Positions 35,128 through 43,536 of a DNA stretch of 64,000 nt are shown here, piece after piece. Numbering within the stretch: the first letter of the stretch is position 1; every line of letters starts with the position of its first letter. The stretch comes from Thalassoglobus polymorphus (lineage in GTDB: Bacteria; Planctomycetota; Planctomycetia; Planctomycetales; Planctomycetaceae). The stretch lies in assembly GCF_007744255.1 (NCBI RefSeq), contig NZ_CP036267.1:6293356-6357355 (forward strand), written 5' to 3'. Position numbers and translations under genes: made by a program. Below the pieces are notes generated by a model. That model was not told where the DNA came from. It was given only the letters and a program-made list of their open reading frames with translations, and did no database searches.

Positions 35128-36570
35128 TTAATTGAGCGACTCAATTTCGAGTTGCAAGGGATCGTTGATTTGCTTGATTTTCTTCAGGATTTTTGACTTG
35201 AATGAATCACGAATGGCGACATGCTGCGGCTCTTCTGAATCGAACAGGTTCGTGAGTTCATTAGGGTCATTATTAAGGTCGTAAAGCTCACCGCGACCGG
35301 GATTGGCGAAGTCGATCATCAGCTTCCACTGAGGAGTGCGCCAGCAACGCATGTCGGTTTTCGCACCGTGCCGCATACTGTATTCACTGTAAAGAGAATT
35401 GTCCCAGGCAATGCGGAGCCCTTTTAACATCGGAGTGAAGTCTCTTCCGCGAATCTCAAGATCGTCCGGGATCTCGACATTCACCATGGCAAGCAGGGTG
35501 GGGTACCAATCGAGGTTCGACATCGTTTGTGGGACGGTTCGTCCTCCTTTGAGTCCGGCAGGCCAGCGAATCGCTGCGGGAACTTTGAGTGCCTGATCAT
35601 ACATGTTTGGTCGTTGTTTTGGTGCAATGTGCGGCCATGTTTGCTCGGGGAGAGTGTTGAGCATCCACTGAGCATTCCCTTTGTACCACAAGGCATGATG
35701 TCCATAGTGATACCCGTGATCGCTGGTGAAGACAACGACGGTGTTGTCTGCAAGTTTCAGCTCGTCAAGCAAATCAAGAACGCGCCCAACGTTCCGATCG
35801 ACACTCGCCACGCTGGCGTAGTATTCGCGAATTCGTTTCTTGACGAGTTCGACATTCAGGTCAGGATGAACTGGCTGAGGTAACGATGGGTCAAGATCCT
35901 GATACGGTTCCCAATCTTCATCTCGGGTTGGTAGCCACGCTGCATGCGGTTCTCGATAATGAATCGATGCGAGAAACGGTTTCTTTTGGTTCTCTCGTAT
36001 AAACTTCAGAGCGTTCTCAGTGACCAGATCGACGGTAAATCCGGACATCTTTGTGTCGTGCCCGTTCACTTCCAGAACAGGGTCCTTCGGCGGGCATCCC
36101 CCGGAACGAATCCCCATGAAATCGTCAAACCCCTGTAATGTCGGATGATATCGATCGGCAGTTCCAAGATGCCATTTCCCGGAGAGTGAAGTTCGGTAGC
36201 CCGCTTTTTGCAGTAGTTCCATCCAGGTGATGGTGTTCGGATTCAAGCCGAGTTCGGGTTCTTTCTTGGGATTGATCCAGTCCAGGATTTCGAGTTCGCA
36301 GGCATAGCGACTGGTTGCTAACGCAGCGCGGGCTGGGCTGCACACCGGAGTCACTGTGAAGGCGTTTTTGATGACAATACCTTCATTGGCTATGCGATCA
36401 ATGTTGGGTGTCTTCAGTTCAGTGTTTCCACTGAATCCGACCGCAGTGGGGGCTTGATCGTCTGTGTAAATGAAAACAATGTTCGGTCGGTCAGCAGCAG
36501 AAGCGATGGTCTGAAGCAAGTAGAGAGCAAGTAGGGAAGTCAGCGGAAATAGTCTCGGCGTCAACATCAT
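35128..36570 (-). CDS. secreted type I sulfatase
   Basis: A signal peptide (about residues 1-25) and the sulfatase core are present: Asp37-Asp38 in IVFIYTDDQ bind calcium, and Cys77 in CSPARAALATSRYA fits the C/S-x-P-x-R formylglycine-conversion motif, with LSGKWHLG soon after. The later VFTSDHGYHYGHH supplies further metal ligands. At 480 residues the length fits heparan-sulfatase or choline-sulfatase-like members. Planctomycetes carry dozens for sulfated polysaccharides; the substrate cannot be fixed. The formylglycine-generating enzyme is not in the window. It ends 9 bp from the convergent PDZ gene. Confidence 0.9.
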   Translation of the reverse strand: MMLTPRLFPLTSLLALYLLQTIASAADRPNIVFIYTDDQAPTAVGFSGNTELKTPNIDRIANEGIVIKNAFTVTPVCSPARAALATSRYACELEILDWINPKKEPELGLNPNTITWMELLQKAGYRTSLSGKWHLGTADRYHPTLQGFDDFMGIRSGGCPPKDPVLEVNGHDTKMSGFTVDLVTENALKFIRENQKKPFLASIHYREPHAAWLPTRDEDWEPYQDLDPSLPQPVHPDLNVELVKKRIREYYASVASVDRNVGRVLDLLDELKLADNTVVVFTSDHGYHYGHHALWYKGNAQWMLNTLPEQTWPHIAPKQRPNMYDQALKVPAAIRWPAGLKGGRTVPQTMSNLDWYPTLLAMVNVEIPDDLEIRGRDFTPMLKGLRIAWDNSLYSEYSMRHGAKTDMRCWRTPQWKLMIDFANPGRGELYDLNNDPNELTNLFDSEEPQHVAIRDSFKSKILKKIKQINDPLQLEIESLN

Positions 36571-36993
36571 GGTGGTCTCGCTTGCATGGGAAGCAGAATG
36601 CGACTGGAAGAGGGATCAAGGTCGAAGTGCAAATCCGAAATTGTTCTTCAAGTGCACGATAAGCATTGGAAGTGCTTAGTCCCTCGAATCCCAGCCATCA
36701 AGATACTTGAATCAGAGCGATTCTGTAAAACAGTTCTCTAGAACATTTTCAATGTTTCTCTTGTCCGCGAAGTAGGTTTTCACAAGTCCATACGCTGATG
36801 CCACGAGACAGTACTGTTAATGCGGATTGTAGATTTGCTCTTGAGGATTTCATTGAACAAGGCCACGTTTGATCGTGAGAGACGGTGAAACGTGGCGCTG
36901 TGTTGTTCGCTGGTTGACCTGCCTGTACGTATCGAGGGCGTCTGTGAAGTCATAAAAGAGAATTTCACAGGCACGGCAAGCATTGAAAATACT
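36571..36993. other. non-coding gap with repeat debris
   Basis: About 420 bp. Bases 36900-36975, read on the minus strand, resemble the altered family A core at 53755 (CCTGTGAA followed by a TTTTATGACTTCA-like stretch), so this is a decayed element. TTCTCTAGAAC near 36740 has the family B end-like sequence. No gene is seen. Confidence 0.45.
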
Positions 36994-38139
36994 CTAGATG
37001 CCGACACCCTTTTCGTTGACGCTTCCGCCCAGTGTGACAGAGATTTCGATCAGCTGATCGTTGCGAAGAATCGTTAATGTGACGACTTCGCCAGGTTTTT
37101 TGCTCTCGATAATTCCGAGGAACTCCGCAGCTGAGGCGACCGGCTCGTTTTCCAGAGCAACGATTGTATCTGCCGCCGATCGGTCAATGATGACAGCTGG
37201 CCCGCGTCGAATTCGTCGTGGGCCGCGAACTCCAGCTTTTTCAGCAGGACCATTCGGAGTCAATTGCGACACTCGCAGCCCGTGCTCGGTGACTGTGACA
37301 TGCGAGATTCCGATCTCTCCACGGATCACTCGGCCATGGTCAATCAGTTCCGGGACAACGCGACGAATGAGATTGATCGGAATGGCGAAACCGATCCCGG
37401 CACTCTGTTCGACGCGACTGGCAATCGCGGTGTTCATCCCGATCAATTTTGCATGTGAGTTGATCAGCGGTCCGCCTGAATTTCCCGGGTTGATAGACGC
37501 GTCGATCTGGATGATTGATTTGATGATCCAGTTCTGTTGAATTTCAAGTGTGCGGTTCAAGCTTGAAATCATCCCGTCGCTCATCGTCCGTTCGAGGCCA
37601 AACGGATTTCCTAATGCAAAGACGCGCATGCCGACGCGAAGCTTATCTGAGTCTCCGAATTCGATCGGAAAGAGTTCATCCGGCTTCGCATCGATCTTGA
37701 TCACAGCGATGTCATTGACTGGATCGGCTCCCACTAACTTCGCTGGGTATGTCTCCTCGTTATACAGTGTCACTGCGACTTGTTGGGCTCGGTCGATGAC
37801 ATGGTAATTCGTCAGAATGTGCCCCTCTTTGTCGAGCACAGATCCGGAACCATTGCCCTCTTCCGTGGTCCTCAGGAAAAAACGATCAGCGCGAACCCCA
37901 AGGGTGGAAATGTTGACAACGCTTCGGTTGCAACGTTCGTAGACGGCAACATTGACAGCTTCGTCAGGAGTCAGCCCCTCTTCGTTGTAAAGACTCGGTA
38001 AGGATTCCAGCTTTGGGGAGGCTGGTTTCGAGCTTCTTGGTGGCGCATTGAGTTGCGGCAAGACCGGTGGTTGGACTTGTGCCACAACGGAATTTTGAAT
38101 CAGCAGGATAGAAAACAAACTCACAAACAGCTGTCGCAT
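36994..38139 (-). CDS. HtrA/DegP-type periplasmic serine protease (S1C)
   Basis: The ATG at 38139 has GGAG upstream and begins a signal peptide (MRQLFVSLFSILLIQNSVVA); the longer frame to 38769 runs into the hsp20 upstream region and is not credible. The catalytic triad is His113 (ILTNYHVI), Asp143 (NDIAVIKI) and Ser221 (NPGNSGGPL), in a trypsin-like domain (about 70-265). One PDZ domain (about 275-370) follows, containing an Arg-rich GPRRIRRGPAV insert. Such proteases degrade or chaperone misfolded envelope proteins. It is divergent from an hsp20 gene that carries a sigma-54-like promoter, so the locus is a stress module. One PDZ domain makes it DegS-like in layout, though exported. Confidence 0.88.
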   Translation of the reverse strand: MRQLFVSLFSILLIQNSVVAQVQPPVLPQLNAPPRSSKPASPKLESLPSLYNEEGLTPDEAVNVAVYERCNRSVVNISTLGVRADRFFLRTTEEGNGSGSVLDKEGHILTNYHVIDRAQQVAVTLYNEETYPAKLVGADPVNDIAVIKIDAKPDELFPIEFGDSDKLRVGMRVFALGNPFGLERTMSDGMISSLNRTLEIQQNWIIKSIIQIDASINPGNSGGPLINSHAKLIGMNTAIASRVEQSAGIGFAIPINLIRRVVPELIDHGRVIRGEIGISHVTVTEHGLRVSQLTPNGPAEKAGVRGPRRIRRGPAVIIDRSAADTIVALENEPVASAAEFLGIIESKKPGEVVTLTILRNDQLIEISVTLGGSVNEKGVGI

Positions 38140-38579
38140 CGGTGCTCCCGTATCTTCATTTGGTTGCGACTCAAGCAACGAAGCCAGGTAGCTTCGTCTC
38201 AGTATAGATATAAATCGTAACTGCAATCCGCTCAACCCCGCTTCCGGGTTCGCCCGCCACTGAATAGGCCGCTTAAGTTGATCGCATAGGAGTCCAGGCG
38301 GTATCTGTTGAGAATGGAGAATCGATTGCTCTTGATTAGGTGACTGCCTAATTGGCGTGACCCTGTCGCCTGCGGTTGCTGCCATATCGGCACTTCTGTG
38401 GTTGACCTTTGTTGTGGCTAGAAGTGTGTTTCGTGCGTAAGTTGAATTGATTAAAGGTTTTAGTAGGTTCGTTGGACTGGTTGGCACGCTGTTTGCAATG
38501 TTCATTGTTGCTTGCTGGCTGATTTCAACAGTGCTGGCAATAACCAATTTTGACAGATTTTTTTGAGTAGGAGGGAACA
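38140..38579. other. divergent regulatory region of htrA-like and hsp20 genes
   Basis: About 440 bp between the protease start and hsp20. It contains the sigma-54-type site described separately and a strong AGGAGGG ribosome site at 38569-38575, five bases before the hsp20 ATG. No CIRCE-type inverted repeat was found. Confidence 0.6.
38481..38497 (+). promoter_or_regulatory. sigma-54 (-24/-12) promoter-like site before hsp20
   Basis: TTGGCACG-CTGT-TTGCA matches the -24/-12 consensus YTGGCACG-rNNN-TTGCW, with the only mismatch at the r position (C). The diagnostic GG (38483-38484) and GC (38495-38496) are separated by 10 bases. It lies 83 bp upstream of the hsp20 ATG and points toward it. Sigma-54 transcription needs an enhancer-binding activator, whose binding site I could not identify. 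Confidence 0.68.
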
Positions 38580-38984
38580 ATGTTGACTGCCAATCGGTTT
38601 CATCAGTTTTTGAATTCTGCTCGTGAATGGGAGGCCTTGATGAAAAATCATCTGGACTCCAAACCAACTTCAGTCCATCGCATCGCCAGTGATGACGGGG
38701 CTGTTGTTTTTGAAATCGACATCCCCGGATTCGAGCGAGAGGATCTGGACGTTGAAGTGAATGGAACAAATTTGCTGGTCCGCGCAGAACGTCAGAGCGA
38801 GGTCGATAATTCGAATATCAATTGGAAAATTCGCGAGAGACAGACTGGTTCAGAGGCTTACCGTTTTGAACTGCCATTCCGGATCGATCCGGAACAGGCA
38901 GACGTCAATTATGAGCATGGCGTGCTGCGGCTGAAAATCCAAAAGCCGGCTGAAGAACTTCCTCGAAAGCTGACCGTGCAATAA
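38580..38984 (+). CDS. Hsp20 small heat-shock protein (first of a pair)
   Basis: A 134-residue alpha-crystallin-domain chaperone that would hold unfolding proteins in the cytoplasm. The domain spans about residues 35-130: VFEIDIPGFEREDLDVEVNGTNLLV is the typical opening, YRFELPFRIDPEQADVNYEHGVLRLKIQKP its conserved end (GVLxLxxPK-like). Preceded by AGGAGGG 5 bases before the ATG and a sigma-54-like promoter. The N-terminal arm is short (about 35 residues). The partner hsp20 starts 205 bp downstream, separated by a family A element. Confidence 0.92.
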   Translation: MLTANRFHQFLNSAREWEALMKNHLDSKPTSVHRIASDDGAVVFEIDIPGFEREDLDVEVNGTNLLVRAERQSEVDNSNINWKIRERQTGSEAYRFELPFRIDPEQADVNYEHGVLRLKIQKPAEELPRKLTVQ

Positions 38985-39073
38985 TTTTGCTCGCTGTTTT
39001 CAGGAAGGCTTCTTGGCGCAATCAATTTCAGATTGTGCTCTCCGGTTTGAATGAAACAACTCTGAATTTATGA

Positions 39074-39178
39074 CTAGAGCAGGTTGCTCTAACGTGTGCC
39101 CGTGCAGAACGCATTTCTCTAGCAAAAATGCTGTTCGCCACGAGGCAGGACCTGAATACAAATCAAAAGATGCTCTAA
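39074..39178 (+). repeat. family A element between two hsp20 genes
   Basis: It starts CTAGAGCAGGTTGCTCTAA and contains GCAGAACGCATTTCTCTAGC, AAAATGCTGTTCGCCACGAG and ATACAAATCAAAAGATGCTCTAA. It begins 90 bp after the first hsp20 stop and ends 12 bp before the second start, placing its last bases next to the ribosome site AAGGAG (39177-39182). It may shape the 5' region of the second hsp20 mRNA. Confidence 0.85.
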
Positions 39179-39189
39179 GGAGAAATGTT

Positions 39190-39600
39190 ATGTCTTCAAC
39201 ACTTGATACAAACAAAAGTTCAAATACTTGTGAAACGAACGCTCTCGAATGCGAAAAAGTCTCCACCACTCCGGCGCTGAGAATGAGACCGCGTGTTGAC
39301 ATTATGGAGCAAGAAGATCGCTACTTATTGAAAGTCGATCTCCCCGGTGTCCACAAAGATGATCTCGATGTCACACTGGAGAAAGAGACCTTGTCGTTGA
39401 AAGGGGTTGCTCGATTCGATCTCCCTGAAGGTTTTCGTGTTGTGAGTGGATGTGGCTCTGATCGCTGCTACGAAAGAACTTTCCGTATCTCGGATGAAAT
39501 TGATCGTGAAGGAATTACGGTTGAGATGAAAAATGGAGTGGCCTGGCTCGATCTCCCCAAAAGTGCGATGGCTCAGAAGACCAAGCTCACAGTCAAGTGA
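39190..39600 (+). CDS. Hsp20 small heat-shock protein (second of a pair)
   Basis: 136 residues. The ATG at 39190 has AAGGAG at 39177-39182, seven bases upstream; an earlier in-frame Met at 39070 would read through the family A element and is rejected. The alpha-crystallin domain covers about 35-135: DIMEQEDRYLLKVDLPGVHKDDLDVTLEKETLSLKG, then VSGCGSDRCYERTFRISDEIDREGITVEMKNGVAWLDLPK. The N-terminal arm is longer and Ser/Thr-rich. The Cys pair around VVSGCGSDRCY is unusual for this family, which commonly lacks Cys. A perfect terminator lies 50 bp downstream. Confidence 0.92.
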   Translation: MSSTLDTNKSSNTCETNALECEKVSTTPALRMRPRVDIMEQEDRYLLKVDLPGVHKDDLDVTLEKETLSLKGVARFDLPEGFRVVSGCGSDRCYERTFRISDEIDREGITVEMKNGVAWLDLPKSAMAQKTKLTVK

Positions 39601-39649
39601 TCCCAGTCAAGTGACCACGTTAAGTGATCGCAGCAAGGCACATGCAATC

Positions 39650-39683
39650 AAGCAGCTCAGGACAGAGTGTTCCTGAGCTGCTT
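39650..39683 (+). terminator. intrinsic terminator of the hsp20 pair
   Basis: AAGCAGCTCAGGA (39650-39662) pairs without mismatch with TCCTGAGCTGCTT (39671-39683), loop CAGAGTGT, then TTGTTTG. It closes the plus-strand hsp20 transcript. Confidence 0.88.
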
Positions 39684-39795
39684 TTGTTTGCATTCAGAAG
39701 GATTTTGAGAAACAACTTTCGCGTGCAGCCGTATGTCGAATACCAATTTTACAGGCAAGACGTGTTCTGCACGGGGGCAGGTCGACTAAGCTGTG

Positions 39796-39901
39796 CTGGA
39801 GCTGACTGCTCTACCGTGTGCTCGTGAAGAACGCATTTCTCTAGCAATAATGCTGTTCGACACGAGGCAGATTCTGCAAACCAATTCGAAAGCTGCTTTA
39901 G
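39796..39901 (+). repeat. family A element at the end of the Gfo/Idh gene
   Basis: It starts CTGGAGCTGACTGCTCTACC, contains CGTGAAGAACGCATTTCTC, TGCTGTTCGACACGAGGCAG and CTGCAAACCAATTCGAAA, and ends CTGCTTTAG. The terminal TTA (39898-39900) is the complement of the TAA stop codon of the convergent Gfo/Idh gene. Confidence 0.82.
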
Positions 39902-41235
39902 CTCCAGTTCTTCCGGTAGCTTGCGGCCATTAACAGTTTGTTTGCTTCCTGGTCATCAATGACCACCTCTTCTTTTGCGTTCCATCTGAGCGGTCTTTGT
40001 AGCTGATGCGACACATACCCAAGGTGACCCGGTGTAATGGAACGGTGAGCTGTCTCCGCCGGCGCTAAACATTGCTGGCGGCTTTTCATGCAATCAAGAA
40101 AATTACCGACATGGCTGGGGACTTCTTGAACACGAAATTTACCGGGATTGTACTTCAGGTCTTTCCATTGTTTCTCAGAGGCTGACAGCTTGCCTCTGCT
40201 GACGTGCAGCCAACCGTTCTCGCCGATCCATTTGGTTCCAAGTTCATTTTGGCTGGCGATGGTCGATGTCACTCCGTTTTCATACTCGCAACGAATCGTG
40301 TACTGATGCGGAGTGTTGTAGACATCCGTCTCCGGGAAGGTCCAGTCGACTGCTTCAACGACTGTTGGACCATCGTTGTCGAGATCGAGTGACCAGTGAG
40401 CAATGTCGTTGTGATGACCGATCCAATCCATCAGCACGCCACCACCGAACGCTCGATGTCCACGCCACCAGCGGTGGTGTCGAGCCTGCATGTAGGGCAA
40501 CATTTCAGATGGTCCGCACCATTGGTTGTAGTCGAGCCCGACAGGTGGGACGAGAACCTCAGTGCTTCCCTGCGGTGTGTCGTAGCCGGGTGGAATTCCG
40601 ACTTCGATCTCTTTGATCTTTCCTAACACTCCGTTTCGTACCAGGTTCACAGCATGCTGAAATAATGGTTCCGAGCGTTGTTGAGAACCGGTCTGGAAAA
40701 CTGCTTTCTGCTTTTCGACTTCTTTGTAAACCTGCTGGCCTTCTCCGAAGTAATGTGTGACCGGCTTTTCACAGTAGACATCTTTCCCTGCCTGAATCGC
40801 TGCGAGTGTGCAGTGTGCATGCCAATGATCCGGGGTGGCGACAACGACGGCATCGATTCCATCTCGTTGGCAAAGGCTTTCGTAGTCAGACGTAATGAAC
40901 AGTCCTGAGTAACTCCCGGACTTGTACGCCTTGCCGTATTGACGTTCAATTTTTGTGCGCGCCGGGATTCGACCGAAAAGAGTTCCTTGACCCCAATCGC
41001 GGTCGCGATAGTGCAGGTCATGGACATCGCAAATGGCGGTGATTTGTACTCGTGGGTCAGCCAAAAACGCATTGAGCAAATTGAATCCACGCGAGCCCAG
41101 ACCGATGATTCCAACATTGATACGATCGTTCGCAGCCGCTCGGTTTTGACCTTTCAATCCAGTTGAAAGAATGAAAGGGGACGCCAATGTCAAAGCGGAC
41201 GATTTCAAAAACGTACGACGTGGGATGTGAGGCAT
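39898..41235 (-). CDS. Tat-exported Gfo/Idh/MocA family oxidoreductase
   Basis: The ATG at 41235 starts MPHIPRRTFLKSSALTLASP, a twin-arginine (RRTFLK) signal; the frame extends 34 codons further without signal features. The NAD(P)-binding Rossmann fold is VGIIGLGSRGFNLLNAFL, followed by AICDVHD and VVVATPDHWHAHCTLAAIQAGKDVYCEKPVTH, where EKP is the family's active-site Lys motif. The C-terminal region fits the sugar-binding GFO_IDH_MocA_C fold. Secreted members in planctomycetes probably act on sugars or polysaccharide products in the periplasm. Monocistronic; its stop codon lies inside a family A element. Confidence 0.88.
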   Translation of the reverse strand: MPHIPRRTFLKSSALTLASPFILSTGLKGQNRAAANDRINVGIIGLGSRGFNLLNAFLADPRVQITAICDVHDLHYRDRDWGQGTLFGRIPARTKIERQYGKAYKSGSYSGLFITSDYESLCQRDGIDAVVVATPDHWHAHCTLAAIQAGKDVYCEKPVTHYFGEGQQVYKEVEKQKAVFQTGSQQRSEPLFQHAVNLVRNGVLGKIKEIEVGIPPGYDTPQGSTEVLVPPVGLDYNQWCGPSEMLPYMQARHHRWWRGHRAFGGGVLMDWIGHHNDIAHWSLDLDNDGPTVVEAVDWTFPETDVYNTPHQYTIRCEYENGVTSTIASQNELGTKWIGENGWLHVSRGKLSASEKQWKDLKYNPGKFRVQEVPSHVGNFLDCMKSRQQCLAPAETAHRSITPGHLGYVSHQLQRPLRWNAKEEVVIDDQEANKLLMAASYRKNWS

Positions 41236-41316
41236 GGCGTGACTTCGTTGTAGAGTGTGTGAAAGAGGAGCAATGCTGATTGGAGTCAATTCATATTGTC
41301 GAGAGATCTGAATTCT

Positions 41317-41438
41317 CGTGCAACCTGAACCGTGCAACCTGAACCGTGCAACCTGAACCGTGCAACCTGAACCGTGGAATCTGAAACGTGGAATCTAAAC
41401 CGTGGAATCTAAACCGTGGAATCTAAACCGTGGAACCC
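41317..41438. repeat. 14-bp tandem repeat upstream of the Gfo/Idh gene
   Basis: Eight full units plus a partial of CGTGCAACCTGAAC, drifting to CGTGGAATCTAAAC over the second half, with exact 14-bp spacing. It lies about 80 bp upstream of the Gfo/Idh start. Unit drift in order along the array suggests stepwise duplication. Function unknown; copy number is likely to vary between strains. Confidence 0.85.
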
Positions 41439-41677
41439 GCTTTGCCGCTGAGAGACTTGAGTCAGTTTGAGCACCAGTCCAGAAGAATATGGACGGCCGT
41501 AAAGTTGCGGAGCAGATAAGGGGAGAGAAAGGGGCTAAACTTCAAAGTTAAGTTTCTCAACAACTTTTTTGAAACTCTCCAGATTTTGCCATCGCCAGAT
41601 TCTTGCAGATTGTTCAGACTCCATCATAGAACGATCACGTTTGTTTGGTTTTCAGCAACAAGGGAAGGTGAGTCAGC

Positions 41678-42961
41678 ATGGCGAAACGACAGGAGGCACT
41701 CTCTGTCGCACGGTCTCCGGGTTTTGGAAGTCTGGTTGGCTGCTTCGGCGTTCTGTTTGGTTTGGTCTTCTCCACAATGTTTTTTGGCATTGGCAGTTTA
41801 TTTCTCTGGCTGACTGCAGTGCACCCTGGTCTTCAGGTCTGGGAAGCAAGTTCCTGGGTGGAAACTCCATGCACGATTATCAAAAGTGATGTCGAAGGGC
41901 GGGAAACCTATCGTGTGGAAATTGAATACCAATTCACCTTCGACGGCAAATTGCACAAAGGTGATCAATACGATTTTTTTGACATGTCCACCAGTGGAAG
42001 AACCTCCAAGGAACGGATTGTCGCTAAGTATAAAGAGGGCTCTGAGCACGTTTGTTTTGTCGATCCTGATGATCCCACAAAATCGGTTCTTCACAGGGGG
42101 CTCTCTGCGAAGATGTGGTGGGGGCTCTTTCCGATTCCATTTATGGTGATCGGATTGGTTGGGTATTGGGTTGTCTTCTTTGGAAGAACTCGAATTAAGA
42201 ACAAACTGACGCACATGCAGAACCGGGCGATTGGAGATGCCAGTCTGAGCGAGGCCATGACCGGGCGTTCGTCGCAGTCATTTTCTACAAATCGTGTTGC
42301 GAGCCAATCGGAATGGTCTGACTCAAGTTATGACGAAGAGGATCTTTTTGAAGAGCCGGGCTCTGTCACACTCGCTCAGGAGTCTTCGCCGTTCGGGCTT
42401 GCCCTCTTTCTATTATTCTTTGCTCTGATCTGGAACGGGATTGTTTCCGTTTTCGTCTTTTCTCGATTTGAAAACTGGGCAAAGCTGGACTTAGGGTTTG
42501 AAGATCTGATTCTGGTTCCGTTTGTCTTAATTGGAATTGGAGTCTTTCTCGCTTCGATTTACAATTTTATGGCGGGAATGAATCCGAAGCCGGTCCTGGT
42601 CCTGAGTCGACAACTGATTCCGCTCGGCGGGGCGGCGCTGTTGCAGTGGCGGTTCCCGAACGGAACTGGCTCGCTTCAGAAGTTGAAAATTTCACTCACC
42701 GGACTGGAAGAAGCAAAATACCGTCGAGGCACGAATACCTACACAGATACTGAAACCTTCTGCAAAGAAGTTCTCTTCGAAACGACTGCTTTAGATGAAT
42801 TGGCAGAGGGAGAAGTAGAGGTCAATATTCCTACGGAAATGATGCACAGCTTCAACGGAGGGAACAACAAGGTCATCTGGCAAATCCACTTCCATGGAGA
42901 CATCCCGATGTGGCCGGATATTAACGCCAAATTTCCGATTAGAGTGGTTCCGCACGAATGA
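41678..42961 (+). CDS. DUF3592 membrane protein
   Basis: The 427-residue protein has four or five transmembrane helices: one or two near residues 15-45, one near 145-165, and two near 235-300. Between the first helices lies a DUF3592 module (VETPCTIIKSDVEGRETYRVEIEYQFTFDGKLHKGDQY, then AKYKEGSEHVCFVDPDDPTKSVLHRG). Residues about 170-230 are a soluble loop rich in Ser/Glu/Asp. The C-terminal 110 residues are a beta-rich domain. Its ATG has GGAAGGTGAG upstream, and its stop overlaps the next gene's start (ATGA), so both form a coupled pair of unknown function. Confidence 0.75.
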   Translation: MAKRQEALSVARSPGFGSLVGCFGVLFGLVFSTMFFGIGSLFLWLTAVHPGLQVWEASSWVETPCTIIKSDVEGRETYRVEIEYQFTFDGKLHKGDQYDFFDMSTSGRTSKERIVAKYKEGSEHVCFVDPDDPTKSVLHRGLSAKMWWGLFPIPFMVIGLVGYWVVFFGRTRIKNKLTHMQNRAIGDASLSEAMTGRSSQSFSTNRVASQSEWSDSSYDEEDLFEEPGSVTLAQESSPFGLALFLLFFALIWNGIVSVFVFSRFENWAKLDLGFEDLILVPFVLIGIGVFLASIYNFMAGMNPKPVLVLSRQLIPLGGAALLQWRFPNGTGSLQKLKISLTGLEEAKYRRGTNTYTDTETFCKEVLFETTALDELAEGEVEVNIPTEMMHSFNGGNNKVIWQIHFHGDIPMWPDINAKFPIRVVPHE

Positions 42962-43320
42962 AAAATCTTGAACTAATTTTTGCTCACGATATGACAGAGT
43001 TTGATCCCGGTGCTGAGATCGGGTTCATTGCCTCTTGGGATTTGGAATCAGTTCCGGAGTCGGTCGAAGTTCGACTTGTCTGGAACACTTCGGGGAAAGG
43101 GGATCGGGATTTGAAAGTTGTCAAAACAGTCCGCTTCGATTCTCCGGCAGCCAACGATCAAAAAGACGTCACATTCACGCTCCCCTGGGGACCGTACAGC
43201 TTTTCCGGGAAACTGATTTCGGTAATCTGGGCGATCGAGTTGATTGCTTTGCCGGGCCGTGACTCCATGCGGCGCGAAATTACTGTCGCTCCACGGGGCA
43301 AAGAAGTTGTTGTCGGGTAA
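42958..43320 (+). CDS. small beta-rich protein coupled to DUF3592 gene
   Basis: The 120-residue product has no signal peptide or membrane segment. It is predicted all-beta, with immunoglobulin/arrestin-like strand spacing (LELIFAHDMTEFDPGAEIGFIASWDLESVPESVEVRLVW). The ATGA overlap with the preceding gene indicates translational coupling, so it probably works with the DUF3592 membrane protein, perhaps on its cytoplasmic C-terminal domain. I do not recognise its family. Confidence 0.6.
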   Translation: MKNLELIFAHDMTEFDPGAEIGFIASWDLESVPESVEVRLVWNTSGKGDRDLKVVKTVRFDSPAANDQKDVTFTLPWGPYSFSGKLISVIWAIELIALPGRDSMRREITVAPRGKEVVVG

Positions 43321-43443
43321 ACCCTATCAGAGAATCATCGAGCAACAGTGGCGGTAGAGGAGTTTGAAACTATGTAGGAAGTCTCCGTCAATCGGGTATT
43401 GTGGAACTGTAATTTTTCACCACCCCGATCTCAGGAGACGACT

Positions 43444-43536
43444 ATGTTTTACGTTGGATTAGACGTTCACGCAACACAAATTACGGTTTGCGTTCTCAAG
43501 AACAACGGAAAGGTTCACAAGCGATGGACGGTTCGC
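43444..43536 (+). pseudogene. IS110-family transposase remnant, 5' end only
   Basis: The ATG at 43444 opens YVGLDVHATQITVCVLKNNG, the N-terminus of an IS110-family DEDD transposase with the first catalytic Asp in GLDVH. Homology stops after about 31 residues at 43536, where a family A element begins; the frame then ends at TAA 43573-43575. The rest of the transposase and the right end are absent. The 123 bp between the DUF3592-linked gene and this ATG may be the remaining left end of the element, where IS110 relatives encode bridge RNA, but I could not define its outer boundary. Confidence 0.75.

Noticed and set aside
38140..38769. N-terminal extension of the HtrA-like gene (210 codons)
   Set aside because: It has no conserved domain, overlaps the hsp20 promoter region, and a signal peptide with a ribosome site begins at 38139.
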